From the NCBI GenBank assembly GCA_030607575.1, contig JAUWJS010000006.1, forward strand, positions 1 to 51,505: a DNA stretch of 51,505 nucleotides, given 5' to 3'. Below the pieces are notes generated by a model. That model was not told the DNA's origin and did not search any database. It saw nothing but the letters and a program-made list of their open reading frames with translations. The stretch is from Candidatus Heimdallarchaeota archaeon. Lineage in GTDB: Archaea; Asgardarchaeota; Heimdallarchaeia; Heimdallarchaeales; Heimdallarchaeaceae. This document shows, piece after piece, positions 17,975 to 26,559 of this stretch. Position 1 is the stretch's first letter; each line of letters opens with the position of its first letter. The position numbers and the translations under genes were made by a program.

Positions 17975-19198
17975 ATGGTTGAATTAAAAGAGAAGCTTCT
18001 AAAAGAAGAGTACCACAAACAAAAGAACATCAAAAATTTTCCAGTTCAAGCTCTATTAGATATTTCTGAAGATGAATCAAAGTTTCTTAAAGAATTAGGA
18101 TTAGAAACCATTGAAGATCTTGCAAACAAATGGAATGAACAATATGATAAAATGGTAAAAAAGATTCCAAAAGAAAGAGTAAATAGCTGGATAGCAGCTA
18201 GTCGTTTAGTATCTTTAGAAGAAACGGAAAAAGTTACTTCAGGTGCAAAGATAATCATGGTTGGAATCGATAATGCAGGAAAAACTTCTCTTTCAATTGC
18301 ATTAAAGCATAGAGGAGCCTTGTCATTGTTATTTCAAAAATTATATGCTCTTACTCCTACAAGAGGATTATTAAGAAGCAAAATCGAGGTTTTTGGAATG
18401 GATATTCACATGCATGAATTAGGTGGTCAAAGTATATACCGTGAAGACTATTTGAATAATCCACAACAATATTTTATTGGAACTGATGTGATTATATTCG
18501 TTATTGATGTGCAAGCTAAAGATAGGTTCGAAGAGAGTTTTGAATATTTAAAGCAAATAACTAATGTAACAAATGCTTTGAAACTTAAAGTTCCTTGGAA
18601 AATATTTTTCCATAAATCTGATCCTGATTATGAAATAGACGAGAAAAGCACCGAAGTTTTTGGTTCAATAATTGAGTATATGTCAAAAAACTGTCCTTTT
18701 TTCAATCCTGCAAAAGACTTTTTCAGAACAAGTGTAAAAATACGCTCATCAATTCTTGGAGCCTTTTCTCACATATTTAGGGGAATTTCCTTAATTGAAC
18801 AAGGTACTAAAGAAGCATCTCAAAAAGTTGCAGAACAGCTAAATGCTGATTTCTTTGGTCTTTATGATTCAAGAAGTAATGTCTGTTTTGCTCAATATAC
18901 AACAGGTGAGCAGTATGTAGATATTGCACACAATGCATATTATGAAGCCATTGAAACAATAGTAAATATCCGCGAACCATTTTTACGAATACGCAGGTAT
19001 ACTCTCGAAGATGATGCAAATGAAATATTTATTTTAAGAGACCTGCATTTCAGTGGGGATATCTATATAATGGCAGTACTGACGCAAGATGAAGAAATGG
19101 CAACAAATCTTGACCAGGATGCCGTACAAGAAATAATTGAGAATCAACTAAGAGATTGGATTGAGTTTAGAGGATATGCAGCTTTCCCACTAGATTAA
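17975..19198 (+). CDS. Arf/Rag-like small GTPase with N-terminal helical and C-terminal longin/roadblock-like domain
   Basis: In this 407-aa protein residues about 20-55 look like a helix-hairpin-helix unit. The G domain has a P-loop GIDNAGKTSL (97-106), switch I TPTRG (127-131, conserved Thr), G3 ELGGQ (148-152), and HKSD (213-216) at the place of NKxD. G3 has Glu for the usual Asp, and the base-recognition Asn is His. The surrounding pattern (ELGGQ then R, Y, IFVID) is Arf/Rag-like. Residues about 290-380 (LYDSRSNVCFAQYTTGE...FLRIRRYTL...IYIMAVLTQDE) resemble a profilin/longin/roadblock fold, as in Rag-type GTPases. The ATG at 17975 is preferred to that at 17954 because a TTTAAAAT box lies at 17940-17947. 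Confidence 0.82.
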   Translation: MVELKEKLLKEEYHKQKNIKNFPVQALLDISEDESKFLKELGLETIEDLANKWNEQYDKMVKKIPKERVNSWIAASRLVSLEETEKVTSGAKIIMVGIDNAGKTSLSIALKHRGALSLLFQKLYALTPTRGLLRSKIEVFGMDIHMHELGGQSIYREDYLNNPQQYFIGTDVIIFVIDVQAKDRFEESFEYLKQITNVTNALKLKVPWKIFFHKSDPDYEIDEKSTEVFGSIIEYMSKNCPFFNPAKDFFRTSVKIRSSILGAFSHIFRGISLIEQGTKEASQKVAEQLNADFFGLYDSRSNVCFAQYTTGEQYVDIAHNAYYEAIETIVNIREPFLRIRRYTLEDDANEIFILRDLHFSGDIYIMAVLTQDEEMATNLDQDAVQEIIENQLRDWIEFRGYAAFPLD

Positions 19199-19317
19199 TT
19201 CCAAAAAATACCTGATGATTTTCTTTTAGTAATATCTTTATTATCCTCAATATGATTTTGGTCAATAAGAAATACAGAACAAAAATAGATTGGAAAGCTA
19301 TAAAAATGTAACAACAA

Positions 19318-19405
19318 GCCCCGATAGCTCAGCCTGGCTAGAGCGGCGATCTCGTAACAATGTCGAGAAAGTCGCAGAACGGGGGTTCAAATCCCCCTCA
19401 GGGCT
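19318..19405 (+). tRNA. tRNA-Thr (anticodon CGU) with intron
   Basis: Acceptor GCCCCGA/TCAGGGC (one C-A mismatch at pair 5-68), D stem GCTC/GAGC, anticodon stem GCGAT/GTCGC and T arm GGGGG TTCAAAT CCCCC all pair. The anticodon region is 20 nt rather than 7. Removing 13 nt (19357-19369) restores loop CTCGTAA with anticodon CGU, reading ACG. Discriminator U is usual for archaeal tRNA-Thr, and CCA is encoded at 19406-19408. Confidence 0.9.
19357..19369 (+). other. 13-nt tRNA intron at position 37/38
   Basis: CTCG (19351-19354, exon) can pair with CGAG (19364-19367, intron) as the 4-bp central helix. It is flanked by a 3-nt AAA bulge at the 3' splice site and a TAA-containing loop at the 5' site, i.e. 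a relaxed bulge-helix-loop rather than a full bulge-helix-bulge. Cleavage is expected by the archaeal tRNA splicing endonuclease. The exact cut could shift by one base. Confidence 0.78.
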
Positions 19406-19428
19406 CCATTTTTCCTTTTGGCTGAAAG

Positions 19429-19437
19429 TTTAAATAC
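19429..19437 (+). promoter_or_regulatory. TATA box for the lipid kinase gene
   Basis: TTTAAATAC is centred about 26 nt upstream of the ATG at 19459, the normal TATA-to-start distance, so the mRNA is probably leaderless. Confidence 0.65.
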
Positions 19438-19458
19438 ATGCAAAAAATCTAAAATAGT

Positions 19459-20388
19459 ATGACTTCATATCTTTTCATTGTAAATCCTAATGCTAGAAAT
19501 GGCGATATAGGGGAGACATGGCCAAAAATTGAAGAAGAAATAGCTAAACGTGGCTTGAATTATTCTGTCGAAATGACAAAAGAACCTAATCATGCCATCG
19601 AGATCGCCAAATCAAAAGGTGAAGAATTTGACGTTGTTGTGGCTACTGGTGGAGATGGAACTGTAAATGAGGTGGCAAATGGATTATATGGTTTGAATGC
19701 AACGTTTGCTTTGCTCCCTTTAGGAAATGGTAACGATTTTGCAAGGGGAATCAAATTTGATGATAATTATCACAAGAGTCTAGATATCCTTGAAAAAGGT
19801 TCAACCTGCGATTTAACTGTTGGTATAGCAAGAGCTGATGAAGATCAAAGATATTTTGTTAATATTGTTGATACTGGTGTTGGGGCAACTGTTTCAGTTG
19901 CATCTTTTACTGAAGCTAAATGGTTAAGGGGTTTTGTGAAATATTATTATCTTGCTTTAAAGAAATTACTACAATATCGTTTAGTTAATTGTGTGATAAA
20001 AATTGATGATCAAGATGAATTGGAAGGAAAACTAGTTATAATTGCTGCAGGTGTAGGTAGTCGTTTTGGTAGTGGATTTCAAATTCTTCCAGATAATTAT
20101 CACTTCTTTAAGGACTTTGCAGTATGTTATGCATTTAACCTCAAAAAAATAAGACAAATTTACTTATTGAACATTTTAAAATCAGGAAAACACATAGGTA
20201 CGAAAGGTGTTGAGTACATTAGAGCTAAAAAAATTAGTTTAAAATTGGAAAAAGCTTTACCAGTAGAAGTAGAAGGTGAAATTGTTAATTTCGCAGCAAC
20301 TGATATTTCATTTGAAGTGGCCCCTAAACAATTGAAAACTATTGTTCCACAAGAATTCTTGGATTTAAAGAAAGAATTATCTGAATGA
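19459..20388 (+). CDS. Diacylglycerol/sphingosine kinase-family lipid kinase
   Basis: The protein (309 aa) has the YegS/DgkB-type layout: FIVNPNARNG at the N-terminus, the nucleotide-binding VVVATGGDGTVNEVANGL (about 56-73), LPLGNGNDFARGI near 88 with the catalytic-type GNDFAR motif, and a C-terminal beta-sandwich with VEVEGEIV near 274. Family members phosphorylate diacylglycerol or related lipids with ATP at the inner membrane face. In an archaeon the substrate may be an ether-lipid diol; it is not determinable here. Expression appears leaderless from its own promoter just after tRNA-Thr. Confidence 0.9.
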   Translation: MTSYLFIVNPNARNGDIGETWPKIEEEIAKRGLNYSVEMTKEPNHAIEIAKSKGEEFDVVVATGGDGTVNEVANGLYGLNATFALLPLGNGNDFARGIKFDDNYHKSLDILEKGSTCDLTVGIARADEDQRYFVNIVDTGVGATVSVASFTEAKWLRGFVKYYYLALKKLLQYRLVNCVIKIDDQDELEGKLVIIAAGVGSRFGSGFQILPDNYHFFKDFAVCYAFNLKKIRQIYLLNILKSGKHIGTKGVEYIRAKKISLKLEKALPVEVEGEIVNFAATDISFEVAPKQLKTIVPQEFLDLKKELSE

Positions 20389-20486
20389 TTTACTACTAAT
20401 TTGTCGAAAAAGAGATAAACGCTTATCTCTTACTCATTTATTAGAACATTCTCTATAAACAGGGATTCTCTAGTAGGGCGAAATCG

Positions 20487-20951
20487 ATGCATGTAGGATT
20501 CATAATTCAACATCTATCTGAGAGTGAAGTTAAAAGTAATGTAATAATTATTCCAGAAAAAGATAGAGAAATGTTCCCTAAAGAAGGCGTTCTTTTTTTC
20601 ATAGAATCATATAATGATACCTACGGAAGCCATATTACTAAGGCTAACCATATAACTGGACTTGATGAATGGTTTAACGAATATCCAGTAAAGAGTGGGG
20701 ATACAATTATTATTTCCAAATATTTTGAAGGATATTATTTGTCTTCAACATCTGAGATTATAGAACGACAACATCACTTTACTCTAGAAATGGATAGAAT
20801 TTTATCACTTGAACCTGGTGATATTTTGTGCCCTAACTGTAGATATAATCTAGAGCATGCTGGACGGGGAACAAAAGAAAATTCTTATATCTTAAAGTGT
20901 GGTCGATGTGGTTTTACTCTTGTAAAAAAAAGTGATTTTGATTTAGGATAA
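20487..20951 (+). CDS. Unknown protein with C-terminal zinc ribbon
   Basis: The 154-aa protein has an N-terminal beta-rich part (IIPEKDREMFP...GVLFFIESYND, then VKSGDTIIISKYFEGYYLS near 70-90), which looks like a small barrel of the kind seen in B3/PUA-like or nucleotide-binding proteins, and a C-terminal zinc ribbon: CPNCRYN near 112 and CGRCGF near 133. I do not recognise the family. Upstream gap of about 100 nt; downstream is the longin/wHTH gene in the same direction. Confidence 0.75.
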   Translation: MHVGFIIQHLSESEVKSNVIIIPEKDREMFPKEGVLFFIESYNDTYGSHITKANHITGLDEWFNEYPVKSGDTIIISKYFEGYYLSSTSEIIERQHHFTLEMDRILSLEPGDILCPNCRYNLEHAGRGTKENSYILKCGRCGFTLVKKSDFDLG

Positions 20952-21102
20952 GAGGTAAAGCAAATCTAAATCGTCCATTTCCTAAAAATTCAGCCGTTTA
21001 AGGAATTCTAATTCAATTTTCAATTTATTTTAGTGTGCATGTGAAAATACCCATGTATTATGTGAGTTTTTGTGTTCAATTGATTTTAATTTCTTGAAAT
21101 CT

Positions 21103-21714
21103 ATGCTTCATAACATTTGGATTGCCAAAGATACAGGAGAATGTCTCTTTCATCGTAAGTACGGTAGCATAGATCATGATGAAAACCTCATTACTAGTTT
21201 TCTTAGTGCAATTGAGATTTTTGCACAAAATGTCGATGGGGGTTGCGATTTCTTACAAACAACTAGTTACAAATTCATATATACAACCTCCAATCAAACA
21301 GTAACAGTTGCTTGTATCGACAACAATGATGATGACACAACTGTTAGACAGGATTTACATAAAATTCAGAATGAGTTTCATTCCCGTTTTGCACATGAAT
21401 TGAAGGATTGGAGAGGTAGGGTAGAACATTTTGCTGAAATGACTGAATATGTAGATACTCAGCTTAAGAAGTACAGTATTCCAATAGCAAATCTGTCTTA
21501 TTCCAAGCTAGAGCTTAATCCTCATATTATTAGCAGAGATATCGGTACAAAATTCAGTAGCCAGCAACAAAAGGTGATTTCTTTATTGAAATACAAGGGG
21601 TCAGCTACTCTAAGTGATATAGTGAAACTGATGAAATTAACTGAAAATGATGCAGAAAGAGCTACTAACGATTTATTATATAAGAATGTGATTCGTCAAG
21701 TTCCAATATCTTAA
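21103..21714 (+). CDS. Longin/roadblock-like protein with C-terminal winged helix
   Basis: Residues about 1-105 fit an alpha-beta longin/roadblock-type domain: IWIAKDTGECLFHRKYG at the first strand pair, a helix around 28-42, FLQTTSYKFIYTTSN and VTVACIDNN strands, then a long helix FHSRFAHELKDWRG. Residues about 145-203 form a winged-helix-like unit (QKVISLLKYKGSATLSDIV...NDLLYKNVIRQVPIS). The same order is found at the cytoplasmic end of the surface protein at 38372. The ATG at 21103 starts just before the domain; a TTG at 21070 would add 11 residues. A regulatory or adaptor role is inferred. Confidence 0.78.
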   Translation: MLHNIWIAKDTGECLFHRKYGSIDHDENLITSFLSAIEIFAQNVDGGCDFLQTTSYKFIYTTSNQTVTVACIDNNDDDTTVRQDLHKIQNEFHSRFAHELKDWRGRVEHFAEMTEYVDTQLKKYSIPIANLSYSKLELNPHIISRDIGTKFSSQQQKVISLLKYKGSATLSDIVKLMKLTENDAERATNDLLYKNVIRQVPIS

Positions 21715-21736
21715 AAGTTTTTCAGAAGACAAAGGC

Positions 21737-21746
21737 TTTAAATATA
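21737..21746 (+). promoter_or_regulatory. TATA box for the M48 protease gene
   Basis: TTTAAATATA is centred about 30 nt upstream of the ATG at 21772. The ATG at 21751 is only about 10 nt away and would be upstream of the expected transcript start, so 21772 is the likelier start. Confidence 0.6.
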
Positions 21747-21771
21747 TTTTATGTTCAAAGCCACTGATAAT

Positions 21772-24300
21772 ATGTCACTTATTGATTATTGGAATCTATT
21801 ATGGGGATTAATCAAAAATGATCCCAATATTGGTATAGGTATCCTCATAGCTTTGTTAGGGTTAGTTTTTCTAATTTCAGAAATTGTTACTAAAATAAAG
21901 CACGGAACAACTTCTGAAAATCTTATGTTAGCTTTTATTGCGTTAACTTTTGGTCTGGTGTTAATCTTTCTTAGCAACTGGTTAATAGCTATCGCTTTAG
22001 GATTATTTGTTTTAGCAGTTTATCAAACATATATGTTAAGAGAATCCCCAGTTTGGAGGGAATTAATGATTATTTCAGTTGTAACATACTTTATATTTCT
22101 AGTTGGGACTGTTGGAGATAAAGTATGGCAACTTGTTACTGGTGAAAAAAACGAATTGTTTACAGGTTGGGCTTACAACCTTATGCTCTATGTTTTTATA
22201 ATCCTTGCTCTGATATTCTTTGGGAAGAAATTCGTACTAGTTAGTCGTTTAATGTCACCACAGATTTTATACTTGACACTTTTTGCTCTAGCATATGTGG
22301 CACTTTATGGTGTGGGTAAATTAGTTCCTGGATTTGACAACCTTACATGGAATTACCTCGGCTTATTTTTGTTTGCATTTTCTAATTTCTTCACGATTAG
22401 TGACAGTGCTCTTTTGGCTCGTGCAGGGAATCATCTAGGTGGTTTAGTAAAAACAGATTCTCCTCTAGTTCAGCGAACTATTTTCCTTTCACTTGGACCG
22501 TGGGAGATAATTATACTTCTTTCAGTTTTCATGTATTTTATTTCAGGCTGGTTACTTACATTTTTACTAAGAATTAAACCAACTGATGACAAAAGAGTTC
22601 TGAAGATTGTTGAAGAAGTTAGAATTCGTATAGGAACCAAGAGAAAAGTCAAAGTAGGGTTTGTTGAAGCACCCATTTTGAATGCAATGGCATATGGTCC
22701 TCTTTTTGATCAAAGAGTTGCACTTATTGCATCAAATTTAGATGAATTTAGTGATGATGATATACGCGGAATCGTTGCTCATGAATTATCTCATAATCGT
22801 CGAGGTCACATTATTTGGTTACAATTATTAGCATGGATAGAAATGATTATCAAAAAAGGATTTTTACTCCCAGCTACAACATTAGATTATGCTGCAGTGA
22901 AAGGTCTTATTCCATTTGGATTGTATTTCTTAATTAGTTATGGGATTATAGCTATTCTATATATATTTGTTAGAATCTTAGAGGGAGATGCTGATTTACA
23001 AACTAAGAAAGCTGGTTATGGTAAAGAACTTGCTCAAGCTTTGTATAAACTTGAAGGCTTTTATCAAGGTGTAGCTGGAGACTTTGGTTTAAATGTTCAA
23101 TTATTGACAGGTAGGGAGTTCACACCAGAAGAAAAACAAAGATTCCAAGGTGAAGCTGCAATGAGACTTTACAGACATCTTTACAGACCTGGTAGGTGGG
23201 ATATGGTGGCAAACATGTTCATGTCTCATCCCCGAACTGCATATAGAATAGTTGCTGTTGTAAGTGATGACTATTCCCCAGTTAAGGGAGCACTTCTGCC
23301 CTTTTGGTTTGTTCTTCCAAATTTCATAAGAGGAAAATCGATTAAAAAACTAAGTAAAAAGAGAGAAGAATTCTCTAAACTTATTTCTGATAGATATACT
23401 GAATATCATGGAGAAAAAGGAGTAGAATCATTTCTAGAAATCACAAGAATGAACGATTTGATTTCAATGTTAAAGGGAAGATATGTTGTTGCATATGACC
23501 GCATTTTTGATGATTGTATTGAAGGTGAAGTGATTGACATTGAAATAAGTGATACTATTGTTAGACCTCTTTTGTTAATAATTCAATCAAAGAATGAAGT
23601 TAAAAAAATACTCTTCACAGATTATGTTATACATGATGCTCAAGTAAATGACAAGTATGTCTTGAAAAATGGAAAAATAGGTAAATTGGTTTCATGGCAG
23701 AAAGAGGAAAAAACTCAAAGACCAACCTTTGCTTTTCAACAGACAGACAATCCTTCAAAAGCATTTGAAAGAGATTATACAGGTAAACCAATATCATATT
23801 TTACAGATTTAATTGGTAAGGAAGTATTTAGTTATAATGACGGATTAGATAGAAAAGCTGTTTTAGAGAATCTTTCTTTTGAAAATAATCTTAAATCCTC
23901 CCTAATTACTCTGAAAACAGATGATAATGGTAAAATGAAATCATTCGAATTGAAGGGTAAAGACATCATAATTGATCTACCTCCTGTACTAGTTAGATTA
24001 AATTATGATAAAAAAGAAAATCAAACAGAACTTATAAAATCAACCATAGGAAAATCTGTTGTTCTCTTTACGAAAGAGGAAATTGAAACTGGAATTGCTT
24101 GTATATTAACTAGCTTAAAAGACGACAAAGTAACCTATAAAATCAAAGATAAGGAATTTGAAATTGAAAGAAAGAAAATTGATTATATCTATATCTACAC
24201 AGATACACCTAAGTTTATGATAAAGAAACATGTTTCGTTTTTCGATAGGATACTTATGCGCGTTTCCAATATAAAGGATATGAAGTACATTTTCAGTTGA
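21772..24300 (+). CDS. M48-family (HtpX-like) membrane metalloprotease with long C-terminal domain
   Basis: An 842-aa protein. About seven hydrophobic segments fill residues 15-270; two more follow the zinc site. The zinc motif HELSH is at 337-341 inside GIVAHELSHNRRGH, and the third ligand is E404 in RILEGDADL, as in HtpX/Ste24. Residues about 430-500 complete the catalytic domain. The remaining 340 residues are soluble, beta-rich and unusual in length for HtpX (about 290 aa in total). Function probably membrane-protein quality control. Terminates at a strong palindrome overlapping the stop codon. Confidence 0.88.
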   Translation: MSLIDYWNLLWGLIKNDPNIGIGILIALLGLVFLISEIVTKIKHGTTSENLMLAFIALTFGLVLIFLSNWLIAIALGLFVLAVYQTYMLRESPVWRELMIISVVTYFIFLVGTVGDKVWQLVTGEKNELFTGWAYNLMLYVFIILALIFFGKKFVLVSRLMSPQILYLTLFALAYVALYGVGKLVPGFDNLTWNYLGLFLFAFSNFFTISDSALLARAGNHLGGLVKTDSPLVQRTIFLSLGPWEIIILLSVFMYFISGWLLTFLLRIKPTDDKRVLKIVEEVRIRIGTKRKVKVGFVEAPILNAMAYGPLFDQRVALIASNLDEFSDDDIRGIVAHELSHNRRGHIIWLQLLAWIEMIIKKGFLLPATTLDYAAVKGLIPFGLYFLISYGIIAILYIFVRILEGDADLQTKKAGYGKELAQALYKLEGFYQGVAGDFGLNVQLLTGREFTPEEKQRFQGEAAMRLYRHLYRPGRWDMVANMFMSHPRTAYRIVAVVSDDYSPVKGALLPFWFVLPNFIRGKSIKKLSKKREEFSKLISDRYTEYHGEKGVESFLEITRMNDLISMLKGRYVVAYDRIFDDCIEGEVIDIEISDTIVRPLLLIIQSKNEVKKILFTDYVIHDAQVNDKYVLKNGKIGKLVSWQKEEKTQRPTFAFQQTDNPSKAFERDYTGKPISYFTDLIGKEVFSYNDGLDRKAVLENLSFENNLKSSLITLKTDDNGKMKSFELKGKDIIIDLPPVLVRLNYDKKENQTELIKSTIGKSVVLFTKEEIETGIACILTSLKDDKVTYKIKDKEFEIERKKIDYIYIYTDTPKFMIKKHVSFFDRILMRVSNIKDMKYIFS

Positions 24301-24325
24301 GTTTTTAGCTAAAAACTCTCTTTTT
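24299..24325 (+). terminator. Hairpin plus T-tract terminator
   Basis: Positions 24299-24318 form a perfect 20-nt palindrome (GAGTTTTTAG and its complement) starting inside the TGA stop, followed by TCTTTTT. This is intrinsic-terminator-like, unusual in strength for an archaeon, and ends the M48 gene. Confidence 0.7.
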
Positions 24326-24444
24326 ACATTTTTTCAAATTTCCTAGTCCCATGTTTTTTGTCAATACTTTGCGTTCTTAGATGTTTCCAGTATATTATGC
24401 TGATATTAACCCTTATTTTTAATAAAGTCCCTTTCGTTCTTCTA

Positions 24445-24813
24445 ATGAGTAATGAAGAATCTATTATAAATTATGTGCTGAGGAATGAATTAGCTGCAAG
24501 AAATGTACAGGTTAAGGAAAATGCTACTTTTAAGCTTGATAGAAGGAAATATGTGATAGATTTCTATCTCGAAGGTCACGATATAGGTATAGTGACTATG
24601 AATTGGAAACGTACAATTCCAACAAACAAATTACTCCAATTGGAACAAATAATTATTTCACTGAAACTGAAGAAGTTAGTTTTAATCTGTAATTCAATTA
24701 GTTCTAATGCAAGGGATTTCCTCGCGAGGCGAAATATCCCAATAATGGTTGTACATTTAAATGAAATACTCCACAAAGAAAGGAGAATTGAAGATTTAAT
24801 TTCAAGTTATTAA
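24445..24813 (+). CDS. Unknown small protein, possibly nuclease-like fold
   Basis: A 122-aa protein with alternating strands and helices (KYVIDFYLEGHDIGIVTMNWK near 31-51, then KLKKLVLICNSISSNARDFLARRNIPIMVVHLNEI). The order of a charged first strand pair, a helix and a VLICN-type strand recalls restriction-endonuclease-like (Mrr/VRR) folds, but I cannot point to a complete D-ExK set. The ATG at 24445 is preferred; upstream codons back to 24358 read as poor protein. Ends 3 nt from the convergent beta-CASP gene. Confidence 0.65.
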   Translation: MSNEESIINYVLRNELAARNVQVKENATFKLDRRKYVIDFYLEGHDIGIVTMNWKRTIPTNKLLQLEQIIISLKLKKLVLICNSISSNARDFLARRNIPIMVVHLNEILHKERRIEDLISSY

Positions 24814-24816
24814 TAT

Positions 24817-25833
24817 CTAGAAAAATGAATCTAGTATTGTCTGCTTTGAAAGTGGAATTGCGTTAAATCCAAGTTTTATCAACTCTGCTGCAAATCTTGT
24901 TGTATGTCCATAGATCGTATAAATCTGATTTGGATTGCTTTTTTTGCAAATCTCTAACAATTCATTGTAATCAGCGTGGTCACTTATAGGGTAACCATGA
25001 TTAACCGACATTCTGAATTTATAGCTGTTTGATAGTGCCCAACCACTGAATGCAAACAATTTCGCGTTATATTTTTTCTTCAAATAAGAAAAAAAGAAAT
25101 CTCGTCCAGATTTCAGAGGTGTAAAAAGAATCCATTTACTAGATTGTTCAAGAAGATTAGATTCTTTTGCTTCTGTATAATCCATTGCAGATATGGCACC
25201 CTTAATTTTCTCTGCTAGAAGTAGGGAATTAATCTTGAAATTAGCTCCATGCATAATTACATTTTCAGAAAGATGGGAAAAAGCATTATACAACATCTGT
25301 GCCTTTCCTAGGGCATAACCCATTAAAACTACGGGGATATTGTTATCCAAATAATAGGATATTTGTTCTTGTGCTTCCTTTATTACACTATCATAAGATG
25401 GGAAGACGTAATCTGGTGAACCAAATGTACTTTCAATGATTAAGATATCACACTTTTCTGGTGAAAAGGGTTTTAAGAATCCCTTATCTCGTGTTGAAAC
25501 ATCTCCTGTGTAAACAAGTTTTCCCTCAGAAGATTCAATTTTCAATGCAGTAGATCCTACAATGTGACCACTAGATTTTTGTTTGAAAGTGACATCATTA
25601 ATTGAATAAGAATCGAAGAAATTTCCATCATCAAAATTTGACACAAAATTCTTCAATAGAATCTTTGTTATTGGTGATGTTATTATATCCGTTTTTGGTA
25701 ATTTTCTTGGGATATGGTCTGAATGAGCATGACTATAAAAAACGAGAGGATAGTGTTGTGAGTTAGTACTATCACAAGCTAATTTCCAATCGTTTCCGTT
25801 TACTCTAATAGCTTTTGACAGAAAAACTTTCAT
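24817..25833 (-). CDS. Metallo-beta-lactamase/beta-CASP-type nuclease
   Basis: A 338-aa MBL-fold protein: YSHAHSDHI (HxHxDH) near 32, SSGHIVGSTALKI near 93, LVYTGDVSTRD near 112, an ESTFGSPDY stretch near 135, and the C-terminal SDHADYNELL and YGHTTRFAAEL segments (H-containing motifs B/C type). This matches archaeal exonucleases related to mRNA 3'-processing factors and ligase-associated DNA exonucleases. The ATG at 25831-25833 is preferred to GTG four codons earlier. RNA or DNA preference cannot be told. Confidence 0.85.
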   Translation of the reverse strand: MKVFLSKAIRVNGNDWKLACDSTNSQHYPLVFYSHAHSDHIPRKLPKTDIITSPITKILLKNFVSNFDDGNFFDSYSINDVTFKQKSSGHIVGSTALKIESSEGKLVYTGDVSTRDKGFLKPFSPEKCDILIIESTFGSPDYVFPSYDSVIKEAQEQISYYLDNNIPVVLMGYALGKAQMLYNAFSHLSENVIMHGANFKINSLLLAEKIKGAISAMDYTEAKESNLLEQSSKWILFTPLKSGRDFFFSYLKKKYNAKLFAFSGWALSNSYKFRMSVNHGYPISDHADYNELLEICKKSNPNQIYTIYGHTTRFAAELIKLGFNAIPLSKQTILDSFF

Positions 25834-25898
25834 AATCCTCTTCACAAAAATTAAGTTTTGCGAATATAAATTTGGTGTAAATAAATAGAAAAAATAGA

Positions 25899-26555
25899 TT
25901 ATGCCTTATAAGGCATAATTTCAATAGCTATGTTATCATCTGTTAACTCTATATCTCTAGCAGCTTTGTGAATGGCTTCTTTAGCTATTTTAACCATTTC
26001 ATCGGTTGTTAATTCATCAGAATATTTTTCCTTTAGATAAGCAATAGCTTCAGAATCCCCTTCACCCATGGCTTTTGCTTTACAGGAGACTACTCCACCA
26101 CCAGGATCTACAAATTGTAAATTTGGTCCAGTATCGTCTAGTCCTCCATACAACATTCCAACTCCAAAAGGCCTTAATCCACCTTGCTGAGTAAAGATTT
26201 GGACATAATCGCCAGTCTTAACAGCTAAACCTCTAACATCCATTGGAACAGCATATGTTAATTGGAATATTTCTGCTTCAAGACGAGATTGACTTATCAA
26301 AATACGACCATCAGCAGCAACTCCTGCGAAAATTGCTTGGATAGTATTAGAAATTTTATGGATTTTCAAATCGGGTTCATTAAGATCTACTACTCTTAAC
26401 AATCCAGCTAAAACAACACCGTGTTTACTTTTTATTCCTATTGCTATACTTCCTCTTCTAACTGATTCTCTAGCATATTCTGTTTGAATGATACGCCCTT
26501 CGGGAGAATACATTAAAGGTGATCTATCGTAACCCATTGATTGCGGTCCTAACAT
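25899..26555 (-). CDS. psmA: 20S proteasome alpha subunit
   Basis: PsmA forms the outer rings that gate the 20S core. The N-terminus has the alpha signature YDRSPLMYSPEGRIIQTEYA (9-28). LLRVVDLNEPDLKIHKI near 52 and GVAADGRILI near 78 are the conserved core strands. No catalytic threonine, as expected. It is 218 aa, a little shorter than usual (about 240). The start lies 4 nt after the psmB stop, so the two are co-translated. Having beta directly before alpha is a compact arrangement; archaea often keep them apart. Confidence 0.95.
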   Translation of the reverse strand: MLGPQSMGYDRSPLMYSPEGRIIQTEYARESVRRGSIAIGIKSKHGVVLAGLLRVVDLNEPDLKIHKISNTIQAIFAGVAADGRILISQSRLEAEIFQLTYAVPMDVRGLAVKTGDYVQIFTQQGGLRPFGVGMLYGGLDDTGPNLQFVDPGGGVVSCKAKAMGEGDSEAIAYLKEKYSDELTTDEMVKIAKEAIHKAARDIELTDDNIAIEIMPYKA

Positions 26556-26559
26556 TTTC

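Noticed and set aside
19318-19405. tRNA pseudogene because of the long anticodon region
   Set aside because: Removing 13 nt restores a normal loop with a splicing-competent helix; all other arms pair.
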